A stretch of DNA of 64,000 nt, taken from assembly GCA_041645435.1 (NCBI GenBank), contig JBAZQB010000004.1, positions 62,001-126,000 of the forward strand, in the 5' to 3' direction. The translations under genes and the position numbers were made by a program. Shown here one piece after another: positions 45,981 to 54,050 of this stretch. Positions within the stretch are counted from its first letter, which is position 1. The number at the start of each line of letters is the position of its first letter. The stretch comes from Methanoregula sp. GTDB lineage: Archaea > Halobacteriota > Methanomicrobia > Methanomicrobiales > Methanospirillaceae. The notes under the pieces were generated by a model. It did no database searches. It was not told the origin of the DNA and worked only from the letters and a program-made list of their open reading frames with translations.

Positions 45981-46178
45981 ATGACCTACGAAGGATACTT
46001 GCTGGTGTTGTTTGGGGTTGTTATTGTAATCCAGCAGTTTATCATGTATCTCATGAACGTGCGCATCCGGCAATTATTGAGCGAGGTAAACACCGTGGAT
46101 GGAAAGATCCGGATAACGGATACGGAACTTGAAAACCTTATCACAAGAGTCGAGGAGTTCAAGAGAGGCAATATATAA
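45981..46178 (+). CDS. Small membrane protein with coiled coil
   Basis: 65 residues from ATG 45981, with GGGAG about 7 bases upstream. One N-terminal membrane helix (YLLVLFGVVIVIQQFIMYLM) is followed by a coiled coil (LLSEVNTVDGKIRITDTELE). Position after a MinD gene suggests a membrane receptor or activator, comparable in layout, not sequence, to MinE-like helpers. Its last codons contain the TATA-like aatatataaa used by the next tRNA. Confidence 0.7.
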   Translation: MTYEGYLLVLFGVVIVIQQFIMYLMNVRIRQLLSEVNTVDGKIRITDTELENLITRVEEFKRGNI

Positions 46179-46246
46179 AAAAACCTGACTTCCTCATTTA
46201 CCCTACAACAAGCTACATAAGGAATCTCATCCTACACTATGAGAAC

Positions 46247-46320
46247 GGGGCCATAGGGTAGCCTGGCCATCCTAGGAGACTGGGGGTCTTCTGACCTGAG
46301 TTCAAATCTCAGTGGCCCCA
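46247..46320 (+). tRNA. tRNA-Pro (anticodon GGG)
   Basis: Acceptor GGGGCCA pairs with TGGCCCC, D arm GGGTAGCCTGGCCATCC, anticodon stem GGAGA/TCTTC with loop CTGGGGG (anticodon GGG), T arm CTGAG-TTCAAAT-CTCAG. Discriminator A; no encoded CCA. A TATA stretch ends the preceding gene at about 46170-46178. Confidence 0.93.
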
Positions 46321-46346
46321 TTTATTGTTGTTTTTCAGGCGTTGTC

Positions 46347-47204
46347 ATGAAAATTACCGGCACCTGTACCGATTGTCTCATATCCCGCGTGCGGCTGGAG
46401 TGCACATTGTGCAATGCCACGGAAGCAAAGACTGCTGAGGCGGTTGCCGAATGCTCTGCTCTTTTAGAAGATATCCGCAATGCACCGTTAAGTCATCCGC
46501 AGATCGCAAGCCGGATCCATCGGAGGGCATATGAAATCCTGGGCACTTCCGATCCGTTTGCCAGGCTCAAAAGACAGGGTAACAATCAGGCAATAGAAGT
46601 CTGTAAAAAAGTGCAGGGTAACCTGGTGACATTCCGGGACCATGTGCTTGCCGCGGTTATCGGCAACACCTTTGATTATGGTGTAAAGGGGCATACCGTT
46701 GCCGAAGATTTTTCAGTTTTTTTCGGGCGCGAGTTTGAAAAAGGCCTGACAATTGATGACACAGACGCAATTTTTCCTCTCTGCACCCGCGTGGTGTACT
46801 TAAGCGATAACTGTGGCGAGATTGTACTCGACCGGCTGCTCATCAAGTACTTAAAAACCCACGGCGCTCATGTGACGCTCGCGGTCAAGGATGCACCTGC
46901 CCTCAACGATGCCACCTTACAGGATGCGTGGGACTTACATCTTGATTTCATCGTTGACTGTCTCACGACAACCGGCGGGGGAGCGGAGATCGGCATCTGC
47001 ATGGAGAACATTCCCGATGATTTGCGAAACGCGATCAAGCGCTGTACCATAATCATTGCAAAAGGCATGGCCAACTTCGAGTCTCTATCGGAAATGGAGA
47101 ACCTGCCCCCGGTTGCTTACTTAATGGCAGCAAAGTGCGGGCCCGTTGCACACGAGGCCGGCGGAGTTCCGGTTGGCTCGAAGATTGCCCTGCTGCGGAA
47201 GTGA
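46347..47204 (+). CDS. DUF89/ARMT1-family metal-dependent phosphatase
   Basis: 285 residues. The N-terminal Cys-rich segment (CTDCLISRVRLECTLCN) and the catalytic VVYLSDNCGEIVLDRLLIKY motif (Asp-Asn with Glu) define the archaeal DUF89 group. Relatives hydrolyse phosphate from sugar phosphates or damaged metabolites with Mn/Co/Ni. The later motif MANFESLSEM and KCGPVAHEAG is also typical. Monocistronic after tRNA-Pro. Confidence 0.9.
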   Translation: MKITGTCTDCLISRVRLECTLCNATEAKTAEAVAECSALLEDIRNAPLSHPQIASRIHRRAYEILGTSDPFARLKRQGNNQAIEVCKKVQGNLVTFRDHVLAAVIGNTFDYGVKGHTVAEDFSVFFGREFEKGLTIDDTDAIFPLCTRVVYLSDNCGEIVLDRLLIKYLKTHGAHVTLAVKDAPALNDATLQDAWDLHLDFIVDCLTTTGGGAEIGICMENIPDDLRNAIKRCTIIIAKGMANFESLSEMENLPPVAYLMAAKCGPVAHEAGGVPVGSKIALLRK

Positions 47205-47713
47205 CCGGATCAAGGATACAGATATCTTATTCTTTTTTGTTAATCTGCCATCAGAACAGATCGAGATCATAGATTGCTTGAAACCGGGCAGAATCCGGGA
47301 TCGCTACTGAGTACCTGTTTTCATAGCCATTTTTTGGTCAGACCCTGCCTGGAAAATTTCGAGCAGGGTACGTGGGTGTTAGTAAACCTGCCAACAGTTG
47401 GATAATTATCCAACTGTTGGATAGTTATCTGACAGCAAATTATTTTCTCCGGCGTGAAGGTCCGGGCTGTGAAGTCAAGGGTCGATTGAAAAAAAATGAG
47501 CGGGGGGTAAGGGGGTGATTGAAATTTTTTTGCCGGAAATTGATTGCAGTTTTTTGTGCGAGACCAATTCGGGTTTTTTATGTAAAGATAATCCGGCCTT
47601 TTTGCTTGCATACCTGCGCCTAGGAGTAAATTCCATCCCCATTCCCTGTTTTATATCCATTCTCCGTTTATACTACCCCATACCATTTTATCTGCACACT
47701 CCGATCACTGATC
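47205..47713. other. Intergenic region with a perfect palindrome
   Basis: 509 bases without a credible gene; contains the palindrome at 47391-47420 and G-rich and T-rich tracts (about 47500-47560). Confidence 0.55.
47391..47420. promoter_or_regulatory. 30-base perfect palindrome
   Basis: The left half CCAACAGTTGGATAA at 47391-47405 is followed directly by its exact reverse complement. A third, partial half-site (caactgttggatagttatct) overlaps the right arm at about 47411-47430. It could be an operator or a transcript terminator hairpin. The nearest genes are DUF89 (190 bases upstream) and NfeD (290 downstream). Confidence 0.75.
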
Positions 47714-48175
47714 ATGGTACTTCCTGATCCGGGGTTATCCTTTGGATGGCTGCTTATAATTGCCGGGGCCTTGCTGCTTCTCGTTGAAGTGCACAGCCCG
47801 GGTTTTTTTGCGACTGTACCTGCTACAGTACTGATCTTTTTGGGAATATTGCAAATCATGGGTGTGGATATATCCAATCCCTGGGCGGGGGGCATCATCG
47901 GTATTGTTACTGCCCTTTGCGCTGCCGGTTTCACGGTCTGGATGTACGGGAAAATTACTCCGGATGAAAGCCCGACGACCATCAGCCGGGACTCGTTGAT
48001 CGGCATGGAGGGTCAGGTGCAGAAATCCGTGGATGCCACCAGCATCTCCGGCAAAGTCGTGATTGGCAGTACGGAATGGAGTGCACGCTCAACCGGCTCA
48101 ACAATCCCGGCCGGAAAACGGGTAAAAGTGGTAGATTCTCAAGGAGTACATATCGTAGTTGAAGAGGTAGTATAA
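47714..48175 (+). CDS. NfeD-family membrane protein
   Basis: 153 residues: four hydrophobic segments (GWLLIIAGALLLLVEVHSPG, ATVPATVLIFLGILQIM) and a C-terminal OB-fold (SLIGMEGQVQKSVDATSISG, VVIGSTEWSA). NfeD proteins pair with SPFH proteins in membrane microdomains. The SPFH gene starts 1 base after this stop, so the pair is one operon. Confidence 0.93.
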   Translation: MVLPDPGLSFGWLLIIAGALLLLVEVHSPGFFATVPATVLIFLGILQIMGVDISNPWAGGIIGIVTALCAAGFTVWMYGKITPDESPTTISRDSLIGMEGQVQKSVDATSISGKVVIGSTEWSARSTGSTIPAGKRVKVVDSQGVHIVVEEVV

Positions 48176-48176
48176 C

Positions 48177-49277
48177 ATGGATTTTATAGGAACACTCGTA
48201 GTCATATTCTTAATTCTCGTCATAGTCATCATTTTTGCAAAAGGTGTGGTTATTGTCCAGCCCTATGAACAGGGACTCCAAGTCCGTCTCGGCCAGTATG
48301 TCGGGCGGATGAATCCCGGTTTCCGCTGGATAGTACCGTTTGTCAGCGATGTGATCAAACTCGACCTCCGCACGCAAGTCATGGAAGTGCCGTCGCAGGA
48401 AGTGATCACCAAGGATAATTCGCCCACCAACGTAGACGCGATTGTCTATGTACGGGTGATCGACCCGGAGAAGGCGTACTTCGAGGTCGCCAATTACCGG
48501 ATGGCAACCGTTGTGCTCGCCCAGACCAGTTTAAGGGGCATCATCGGCGATATGGAGCTCGATGAAGTGCTCTACAATCGTGACGTGATCAACACGAAAC
48601 TCCGCGACATTCTCGACCGCGAGACCGACCAGTGGGGTGTCAAGGTCGAACGGGTGGAGATAAAGGAAGTCGATCCGGTTGCGGCGGTCAAAAACGCAAT
48701 GACCGAGCAGACGGCTGCAGAACGTGCCCGGCGTGCAGCAATCCTGAGGGCCGATGGTGATAAACGTTCTGCGATCCTCAAGGCAGAAGGTCTCCGGCAG
48801 TCCATGATCCTTGAAGCAGAGGGGGAACGTCAGAGCAAGGTGCTGCGTGCAGAAGGAGAACGACTCTCACGCATTCTCCAGGCGCAGGGAGAGGCACAGG
48901 GACTTCGTATCCTTTCCGTGGGTGCCGCACCGCTCGACAACCGGGCCATGACGGTGCTCACGTTAAACGCGCTCAAGAACATGGCAGACGGCCAGGCGAC
49001 CAAGATCATCTTCCCGTTCGAGCTCTCGCAGTTGATCCGCCAGGGAGCAAAATTCCTCGGCGCAACTGATGAGACGGCAGAAGTTGTCGCAGGACGCCCG
49101 GTGATGGACGAGACTATCCTTGGCGATATGCCACAGCGCGAAGAGGTAAACGCAATCTTAAAAGAGATCAAGGATGCAGTCCCGAAAGTCTCTGTCGATG
49201 AATTGAAAGATACCAGTAAACGCAAACTTGCCGTCGATGCTGATGCAGAAGCACCTGTCATTCCGCCGGCGGCATAA
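48177..49277 (+). CDS. SPFH/Band 7 protein (stomatin/slipin-like)
   Basis: 366 residues: an N-terminal membrane helix, the SPFH domain (VVIVQPYEQGLQVRLGQYVG, NVDAIVYVRVIDPEKAYFEV, ATVVLAQTSLRGIIGDMELD) and a long Ala/Glu-rich coiled coil with near-repeats (ILKAEGLRQS, ILEAEGERQS, VLRAEGERLS, ILQAQGEAQG). These proteins oligomerise on the inner membrane face and organise proteases or other membrane proteins. Coupled to the NfeD gene. Confidence 0.95.
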   Translation: MDFIGTLVVIFLILVIVIIFAKGVVIVQPYEQGLQVRLGQYVGRMNPGFRWIVPFVSDVIKLDLRTQVMEVPSQEVITKDNSPTNVDAIVYVRVIDPEKAYFEVANYRMATVVLAQTSLRGIIGDMELDEVLYNRDVINTKLRDILDRETDQWGVKVERVEIKEVDPVAAVKNAMTEQTAAERARRAAILRADGDKRSAILKAEGLRQSMILEAEGERQSKVLRAEGERLSRILQAQGEAQGLRILSVGAAPLDNRAMTVLTLNALKNMADGQATKIIFPFELSQLIRQGAKFLGATDETAEVVAGRPVMDETILGDMPQREEVNAILKEIKDAVPKVSVDELKDTSKRKLAVDADAEAPVIPPAA

Positions 49278-49749
49278 CGGTATCACATTCACACTCTTTT
49301 TTCTATCATCTGTCCAAAATGAATACTATAAACTGGCGTAAAAATAAGGGCTGATACGCTCTTAACCCCAAATACGATAAACGTCGCCGCCCCTGATGGG
49401 ATGCCCCCGCAGCGATTCGGATGCAGTTTTCCTGATCCACAGCGATCTAAAAAAAACCCGGCTTTATTGACCCCAAAAAGAGAAACAAGCTGCTGCTCCT
49501 GGCGGTTCCATCACAGCGAGTTCCCTCGTCTGCCGCCAGGGCATCTCCACTATTGTGATGAACCTCAGAAGGTTGATGAAATACCCCGAAATATTCGGGG
49601 GAGTGGGGACTCCCTCATTACATCCGTAAAATTTGCGAACACCGGGAAAAGAGGTTATCCACAGAGCCAAAATCTCTTATCCGGCAAGGACTGATACGAG
49701 GTGTTCGAGCGATTCTGTCTTACGGGAAATCCTGCATGTTTCCTGCCGC
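49278..49749. other. Intergenic region with a decayed miniature element
   Basis: 472 bases with no gene; 49460-49668 is the decayed element copy D. Confidence 0.5.
49460..49668. mobile_element. Decayed miniature element, copy D
   Basis: 209 bases. The right end (ggttatccacagagcc, 49653-49668) and the internal cctcagaaggttgatga block match copy A; the left end (ggctttattgacccc) fits GGCTCTGTTGAAATC at only about 10 of 15 positions. No target duplication remains. Confidence 0.55.
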
Positions 49750-51042
49750 TTACATATGAAGAATATACGGCAGCGCAATCAGCGATACGAGAACGACCAG
49801 CATGACATAGGATACTGCACCGGTAATATACCCGGAATATTTCAGGAGTCCGCGCCTGTCGAGAAGCCGGTCAACGCCTTCTTTGAAGATATAGCCCCCA
49901 TCCAGCGGCACCATCGGAATTGCATTGAATATCCCGACATTGATATTGATCCAGCCGCACCAGAAGAGCAGGTGAATGACTCCCCAGAATCCTTCGAAAG
50001 GTACCTTATAGTAGGTGGTGTCCGGGGTCTCGAATGCCAGTATGCGGAGGAACTGGATACTGGTGTCGTTTGCAAAAGGAATAACGAGGAACTGGAAGAA
50101 CCCGATGGGAGAGAGCATTCCTTCGACCGTCGACTTGACCGTTTCACCGTCATAGTACTGGACGCCCATAAATCCACTTGCAGGGCCGGCATACTCCGGA
50201 GGCCATGCGGCAAGGGTGAGGGGGTAATCTTTGACAATACTGTCCTTCTCAACGGTGAGGGTGATTGTTTCTCCGGGCTTTGTCGTGTTTAAGAGATTTG
50301 AGATATCGGCCCGGCTCGCGACAGGTACTCCATTGATGGCTGTCACCAGGGAACCGGGGGGTATCCCCGCCTTTTCTGCAGGATAGTCCTTGTAGATCCC
50401 GTGGATGGCAGGGGTGGCGAGGGGCGTTACAAGACCCATGCAGAGGATGAGCAGCACAAAACAGGAAAAGCCGACAACAAGATTATTGGTGATACCGGCC
50501 CCGAACATCCGGATTTTAGGCATACCCTTGCACTTTTCCAGTTCTTCTTCATCAGGCTCGACAAAAAAACCGATGGGGATGACTGCAATAAGTGCCCCCA
50601 TGCTCCTCACTTTAATATTCTCGACCCGGCAAAGGATCGCATGCCCGAATTCGTGGACTGCGATGGTGATAATAAATGCAAGCCAGACCGCAAATGTGGA
50701 CGGTACATACTCATTGATGCCCGGTAACAGCAGGATGTTCTGCGGTTTGTAGATGCCGGTAGGCTCCGGCTGGATCATCAGCGTGTAGCGCACCGAGATA
50801 AAGAGCATGACTGTGATAAATACGGAGACGATGATGACGGCAATAACCCCGGCGGACCCATAGATCCTGAAAAACGTCCGAAATGCGGCAAATTTGTCGA
50901 AAAAACCGACACGGTTCGTCCGGATGGCCATGATCGGACCGTAAAAGACGATGTGCTCCTCCCAGAGTTTATTCCGGTGGATGACAAAGGCTATCGCTGC
51001 ATAAACGGCAACCAGAAGAATGAGAATAAGGAGCCAGTCCAT
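49750..51042 (-). CDS. M50-family site-2-type membrane protease with PDZ domain
   Basis: About 430 residues from the ATG of MDWLLILIL; the frame is open 16 codons further up. Zinc ligands: HEFGH in a membrane helix (AVHEFGHAILC), and the third ligand in NAIPMVPLDGGYIF. A PDZ domain (GIPPGSLVTAINGVPVASRA) lies between them. Such enzymes cut membrane proteins within the bilayer in signalling or quality control. Confidence 0.93.
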   Translation of the reverse strand: MDWLLILILLVAVYAAIAFVIHRNKLWEEHIVFYGPIMAIRTNRVGFFDKFAAFRTFFRIYGSAGVIAVIIVSVFITVMLFISVRYTLMIQPEPTGIYKPQNILLLPGINEYVPSTFAVWLAFIITIAVHEFGHAILCRVENIKVRSMGALIAVIPIGFFVEPDEEELEKCKGMPKIRMFGAGITNNLVVGFSCFVLLILCMGLVTPLATPAIHGIYKDYPAEKAGIPPGSLVTAINGVPVASRADISNLLNTTKPGETITLTVEKDSIVKDYPLTLAAWPPEYAGPASGFMGVQYYDGETVKSTVEGMLSPIGFFQFLVIPFANDTSIQFLRILAFETPDTTYYKVPFEGFWGVIHLLFWCGWININVGIFNAIPMVPLDGGYIFKEGVDRLLDRRGLLKYSGYITGAVSYVMLVVLVSLIALPYILHM

Positions 51043-51114
51043 TCCAGTACTATGGCATTGCAGGGAAGATAAAGTATTCAGCCGGGGCAAATCCGGCCCT
51101 GTCAGGACAATCCG

Positions 51115-51753
51115 TTAAAAATCTCCCAGAGATCTCTGGGTCTTTTTTGCAAGGATCGCGCTCACCGTCTTCCAGCTTTTCCGGGCGATGGGAGGTGGGA
51201 CGCGGTGCTCATCGATATAGGCATTCAGCCACCGGATAGTGACCGGATCCGAAGGATATCCGCTCCCGATCTCGCCATATTTTTTTGCAAGCGTGGTTAT
51301 TGCCCGGTCACGGGTCACTTTTGCGATGATGCTCGCCGCAGACACTACCGGAAACTTTTCGTCTGCATGGTGCTCTGATACGATCTCGCAGGGATTGTCC
51401 AGGTGGTTTTTCACCATTTCAGCGTACCGGAATGTGTTCACGTCGCAGGCATCCACATAAGCGCAGGCAGGGGAGAGTCTGGCAATCACCTGGGCATGCG
51501 CCCGGGCAACAGCCGCATTGAGGGTCATGTCCTGCCGCACCAAATCAATATCCTGCGCGTCAAGCTTAACGATCGCAACCCGGCATTTTTTTTTAATTAT
51601 CGTATACAGGCGCTCGCGCTCTTTTGCAGACAGCAGTTTTGAATCTTTCATTCCCAGGTCAGCAAGAACCTCTTCAGAGGTTATTCCTACCGCTGCAACC
51701 ACCATGGGGCCCAGTACCGAACCCTTACCCGCCTCATCCACCCCGCAGATCAC
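51115..51753 (-). CDS. rnhB: Ribonuclease HII
   Basis: 212 residues from GTG 51753 (read MICGVDEAGKG), the usual family length; a TTG at 51783 is an alternative, while the open frame back to 52116 only overlaps trkA. The catalytic DEAGKG motif, KDSKLLSAKERERL and YVDACD, then AASIIAKVTRDR are conserved. It removes ribonucleotides from DNA hybrids. Divergent from trkA, whose TATA box lies between them. Confidence 0.93.
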   Translation of the reverse strand: MICGVDEAGKGSVLGPMVVAAVGITSEEVLADLGMKDSKLLSAKERERLYTIIKKKCRVAIVKLDAQDIDLVRQDMTLNAAVARAHAQVIARLSPACAYVDACDVNTFRYAEMVKNHLDNPCEIVSEHHADEKFPVVSAASIIAKVTRDRAITTLAKKYGEIGSGYPSDPVTIRWLNAYIDEHRVPPPIARKSWKTVSAILAKKTQRSLGDF

Positions 51754-51807
51754 AGGAATGGGTTGTTGCGCAAAATATTTCAATGGCGATGATGGTAACC
51801 GGTAATC

Positions 51808-52476
51808 ATGTACATCATCATCGTAGGGCTCGGAGGAATCGGGAGAAACCTTGCAAAGCAGGCGATCGAGCACGCCCATAACGTTGTCGTGATCGATCAG
51901 GATGAAGCCCGCTGCAGTGAGATCCTCGAGCATTACGATGTACTTGCAGTCACGGGAAACGCAACCGATAAGACCATTTTGGAAGAAGCAGGAATTGACC
52001 GGGCAGATGCCCTGATCGCCACCACGAGTGATGATTCGGTCAACCTGATGACCTGCTGGCTGGCAAAAAAATTCAGGGTGCCGAATGTGGTTGCGATTGT
52101 CAACCAGCCCTCGCATTCGGACTTTTTCAAAGAAGTTGGCGTCCGGATCAGCGAGAACCCGGATGAGCTCGTTGCCTCACGCCTGTATTACTGGACCCAG
52201 AACCCCCAGCTCCAGCAGCTCGCCTCGATTCCGGGCGGCACCATATTTGAGATCGTTGCGGAGCAGGGTGCCCCCATCGTGGATCACGAGATCCGCGAAC
52301 TCAAGGTCAAGGACTTTGTCTTTATTGCGATCCGCAGGGCCGGAGGGGTCTTGATCATCCCAAGCGGCAACGTCAAGATCCAGCCCGGCGATATCTTTAC
52401 CGTTTTTACCAAAAAAGAAGCAGAGGACGACTGCCTGCGCCTGCTCAACAAACAACTGAAAAAATCAACGGAGTGA
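51808..52476 (+). CDS. trkA: TrkA-type potassium channel regulator
   Basis: 222 residues: an NAD-binding RCK_N domain (MYIIIVGLGGIGRNLA, VVVIDQDEARC, AVTGNATDKTILEEAG) and an RCK_C domain (about 140-222). TrkA proteins gate K+ uptake through TrkH or Kef-type channels; none is adjacent. A TATA-like aaatatttt centred at about 51774 supports the ATG. Its end overlaps the geranylgeranyl reductase stop by 12 bases. Confidence 0.94.
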   Translation: MYIIIVGLGGIGRNLAKQAIEHAHNVVVIDQDEARCSEILEHYDVLAVTGNATDKTILEEAGIDRADALIATTSDDSVNLMTCWLAKKFRVPNVVAIVNQPSHSDFFKEVGVRISENPDELVASRLYYWTQNPQLQQLASIPGGTIFEIVAEQGAPIVDHEIRELKVKDFVFIAIRRAGGVLIIPSGNVKIQPGDIFTVFTKKEAEDDCLRLLNKQLKKSTE

Positions 52477-53661
52477 TGCTGCGAGCGCGCCCAGCTCGAG
52501 CATCAGTTTCGGGTTTACTTTAATAATTTCTTTTATCAGGCTGATGGTGGAGAACTCCTTTAAGTTCATTTTCGCGACCGAGTGGATGATCTCGTTGAGT
52601 TTTTCATCCGGTTGCTTGATTAAGTATTCCTTGATATTGTAATTGCGCTCGATCGCTTTTCCCATCTTCGATGCACGCCAGGTCCTGTCGTAGACCATGA
52701 GCGCTTTTTTCGAGGTGTCGCCTTTGCTGATGCAATCTGCGGCAACTTCTGCGGCAAGCTTGCCGGTATACATGGCATTGTAGATGCCGCCACCGGTCAG
52801 GGGATCGACAACCCGGGCTGCATCACCGGCGATAAGGAAATTATCGGCTACCGTGCAGGCGAGCGGGCGGCAGACGGATACGCCACCGGGGATATATTCG
52901 ATGGTCTTTCCGTTCGGGAAGGTCTTTTTTACGAACTTATCGAGGTAATCCTTTGCCCGGTGTCCTTCGCCGCTCTTCTTGCCGGAGATCCCGATGCCGA
53001 CATTTGCCGTACGGTGGCCTTTCGGGAAGATCCAGAGATAGCCTTCCGGTGCGACATCGTTGCCAAGGTAAAAGATCGTGGAGTGCTCATCGATGTCGAC
53101 ATCGGCCATCACATACTGGACCGAACTCATGATCTCCCTCATCGGGACCGTGGTATCGATACCGCACCACTTCGAGAACTTTGATTCCACGCCATCGGCT
53201 GCGATCACGACATCGGCTCTCACATTTGTGACTTTCCCGCAGTACTCGATCTTTGCCCCTTTGAGTACCCCGTTTTCCATGATCGGGGCGGCTGCACGGG
53301 ACTTTACTGCTACATCCGCGCCTGCCTCTGCCGCCTTCCAGACCAGCTCACGGTCAAAGAACTTACGGTCAAGGACATAGCCGACCTTGCCGCCGGCCAT
53401 CTCAGACTCGAGTTTCATTAAAAATCCATCGGGAGCAACGATACCGGCACCATGCATCTCGGCAGAGATCCAGCGTGGATCCGCGTCCATAAACTCAAGA
53501 AGGGCTTCCCGGCCTATGCCTTCGGCACAGCGTACCGGGGCACCGATTGCCGGCCGTTTTTCAACGATACAGGCAGACAACCCTTTCTCCGCCGCAGTCT
53601 TTCCGGCAAGAGCGCCTGCCGGACCGCCGCCAATGATGAGGATGTCGTACTTATTTTTCAT
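52465..53661 (-). CDS. Geranylgeranyl reductase family FAD protein
   Basis: 398 residues. FAD-binding motif GGGPAG (11-16), the cofactor motif PVRCAEGIGREALLEF and VIAADGVESKFSKW, and C-terminal GDAARVVDPLTGGGIYNAMY. It saturates geranylgeranyl chains of archaeal ether lipids. Established work in Methanosarcina shows the orthologue needs a ferredoxin; here a ferredoxin gene overlaps the start of this gene by 11 bases, so they are translationally coupled. Confidence 0.95.
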   Translation of the reverse strand: MKNKYDILIIGGGPAGALAGKTAAEKGLSACIVEKRPAIGAPVRCAEGIGREALLEFMDADPRWISAEMHGAGIVAPDGFLMKLESEMAGGKVGYVLDRKFFDRELVWKAAEAGADVAVKSRAAAPIMENGVLKGAKIEYCGKVTNVRADVVIAADGVESKFSKWCGIDTTVPMREIMSSVQYVMADVDIDEHSTIFYLGNDVAPEGYLWIFPKGHRTANVGIGISGKKSGEGHRAKDYLDKFVKKTFPNGKTIEYIPGGVSVCRPLACTVADNFLIAGDAARVVDPLTGGGIYNAMYTGKLAAEVAADCISKGDTSKKALMVYDRTWRASKMGKAIERNYNIKEYLIKQPDEKLNEIIHSVAKMNLKEFSTISLIKEIIKVNPKLMLELGALAASLR

Positions 53662-53827
53662 TCACAACCTCCAGGGCACCCAGGGGGCAGACTTTGGCAC
53701 AGATTCCACAACTCGTGCAGTTATTCTCTACGGAAAGGTAGGCATCGATCAGTTCAAGTGCGCCTTCGGGGCAGACTGATACACAGCATCCGCAGTATCC
53801 ACAAATATCCCGATGTACTTTGAGCAT
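53651..53827 (-). CDS. Two-cluster ferredoxin, electron donor for lipid saturation
   Basis: 58 residues, easily missed because of its size. Two [4Fe-4S] motifs: CGYCGCCVSVCP and CTSCGICAKVCP, with a near-perfect internal repeat. ATG at 53827, stop at 53651-53653, overlapping the reductase start. A TATA-like actattaat lies about 30 bases upstream. The arrangement suggests it gives electrons to the reductase. Confidence 0.95.
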   Translation of the reverse strand: MLKVHRDICGYCGCCVSVCPEGALELIDAYLSVENNCTSCGICAKVCPLGALEVVNEK

Positions 53828-54050
53828 TAGGGATTATGTTGGCTTTTTCCTTCATTAATAGTTACGATGGATGGATAGGGAATCGGGATGATGGGACGCC
53901 AAAATAACAGGAATTTCTTACAGAGAAGGAGCGATATACTCCTTTTCTCATAATGACAGGGGTGCCGATATTGTAACGTGCCCCGTAAGCGGTTTTTGTT
54001 ACTTGCATCTTCGCGGGTGATTCGTGGATAATGGATTGTTTAAAAAACCG

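Noticed and set aside
47321..47660. Open frames across the intergenic palindrome region on the minus strand
   Set aside because: They run through the 30-base palindrome and T/G-rich tracts, lack ribosome binding sites and have no recognisable pattern.
51754..52116. N-terminal extension of RNase HII
   Set aside because: It would overlap trkA antisense for 300 bases and adds residues not found in the family.
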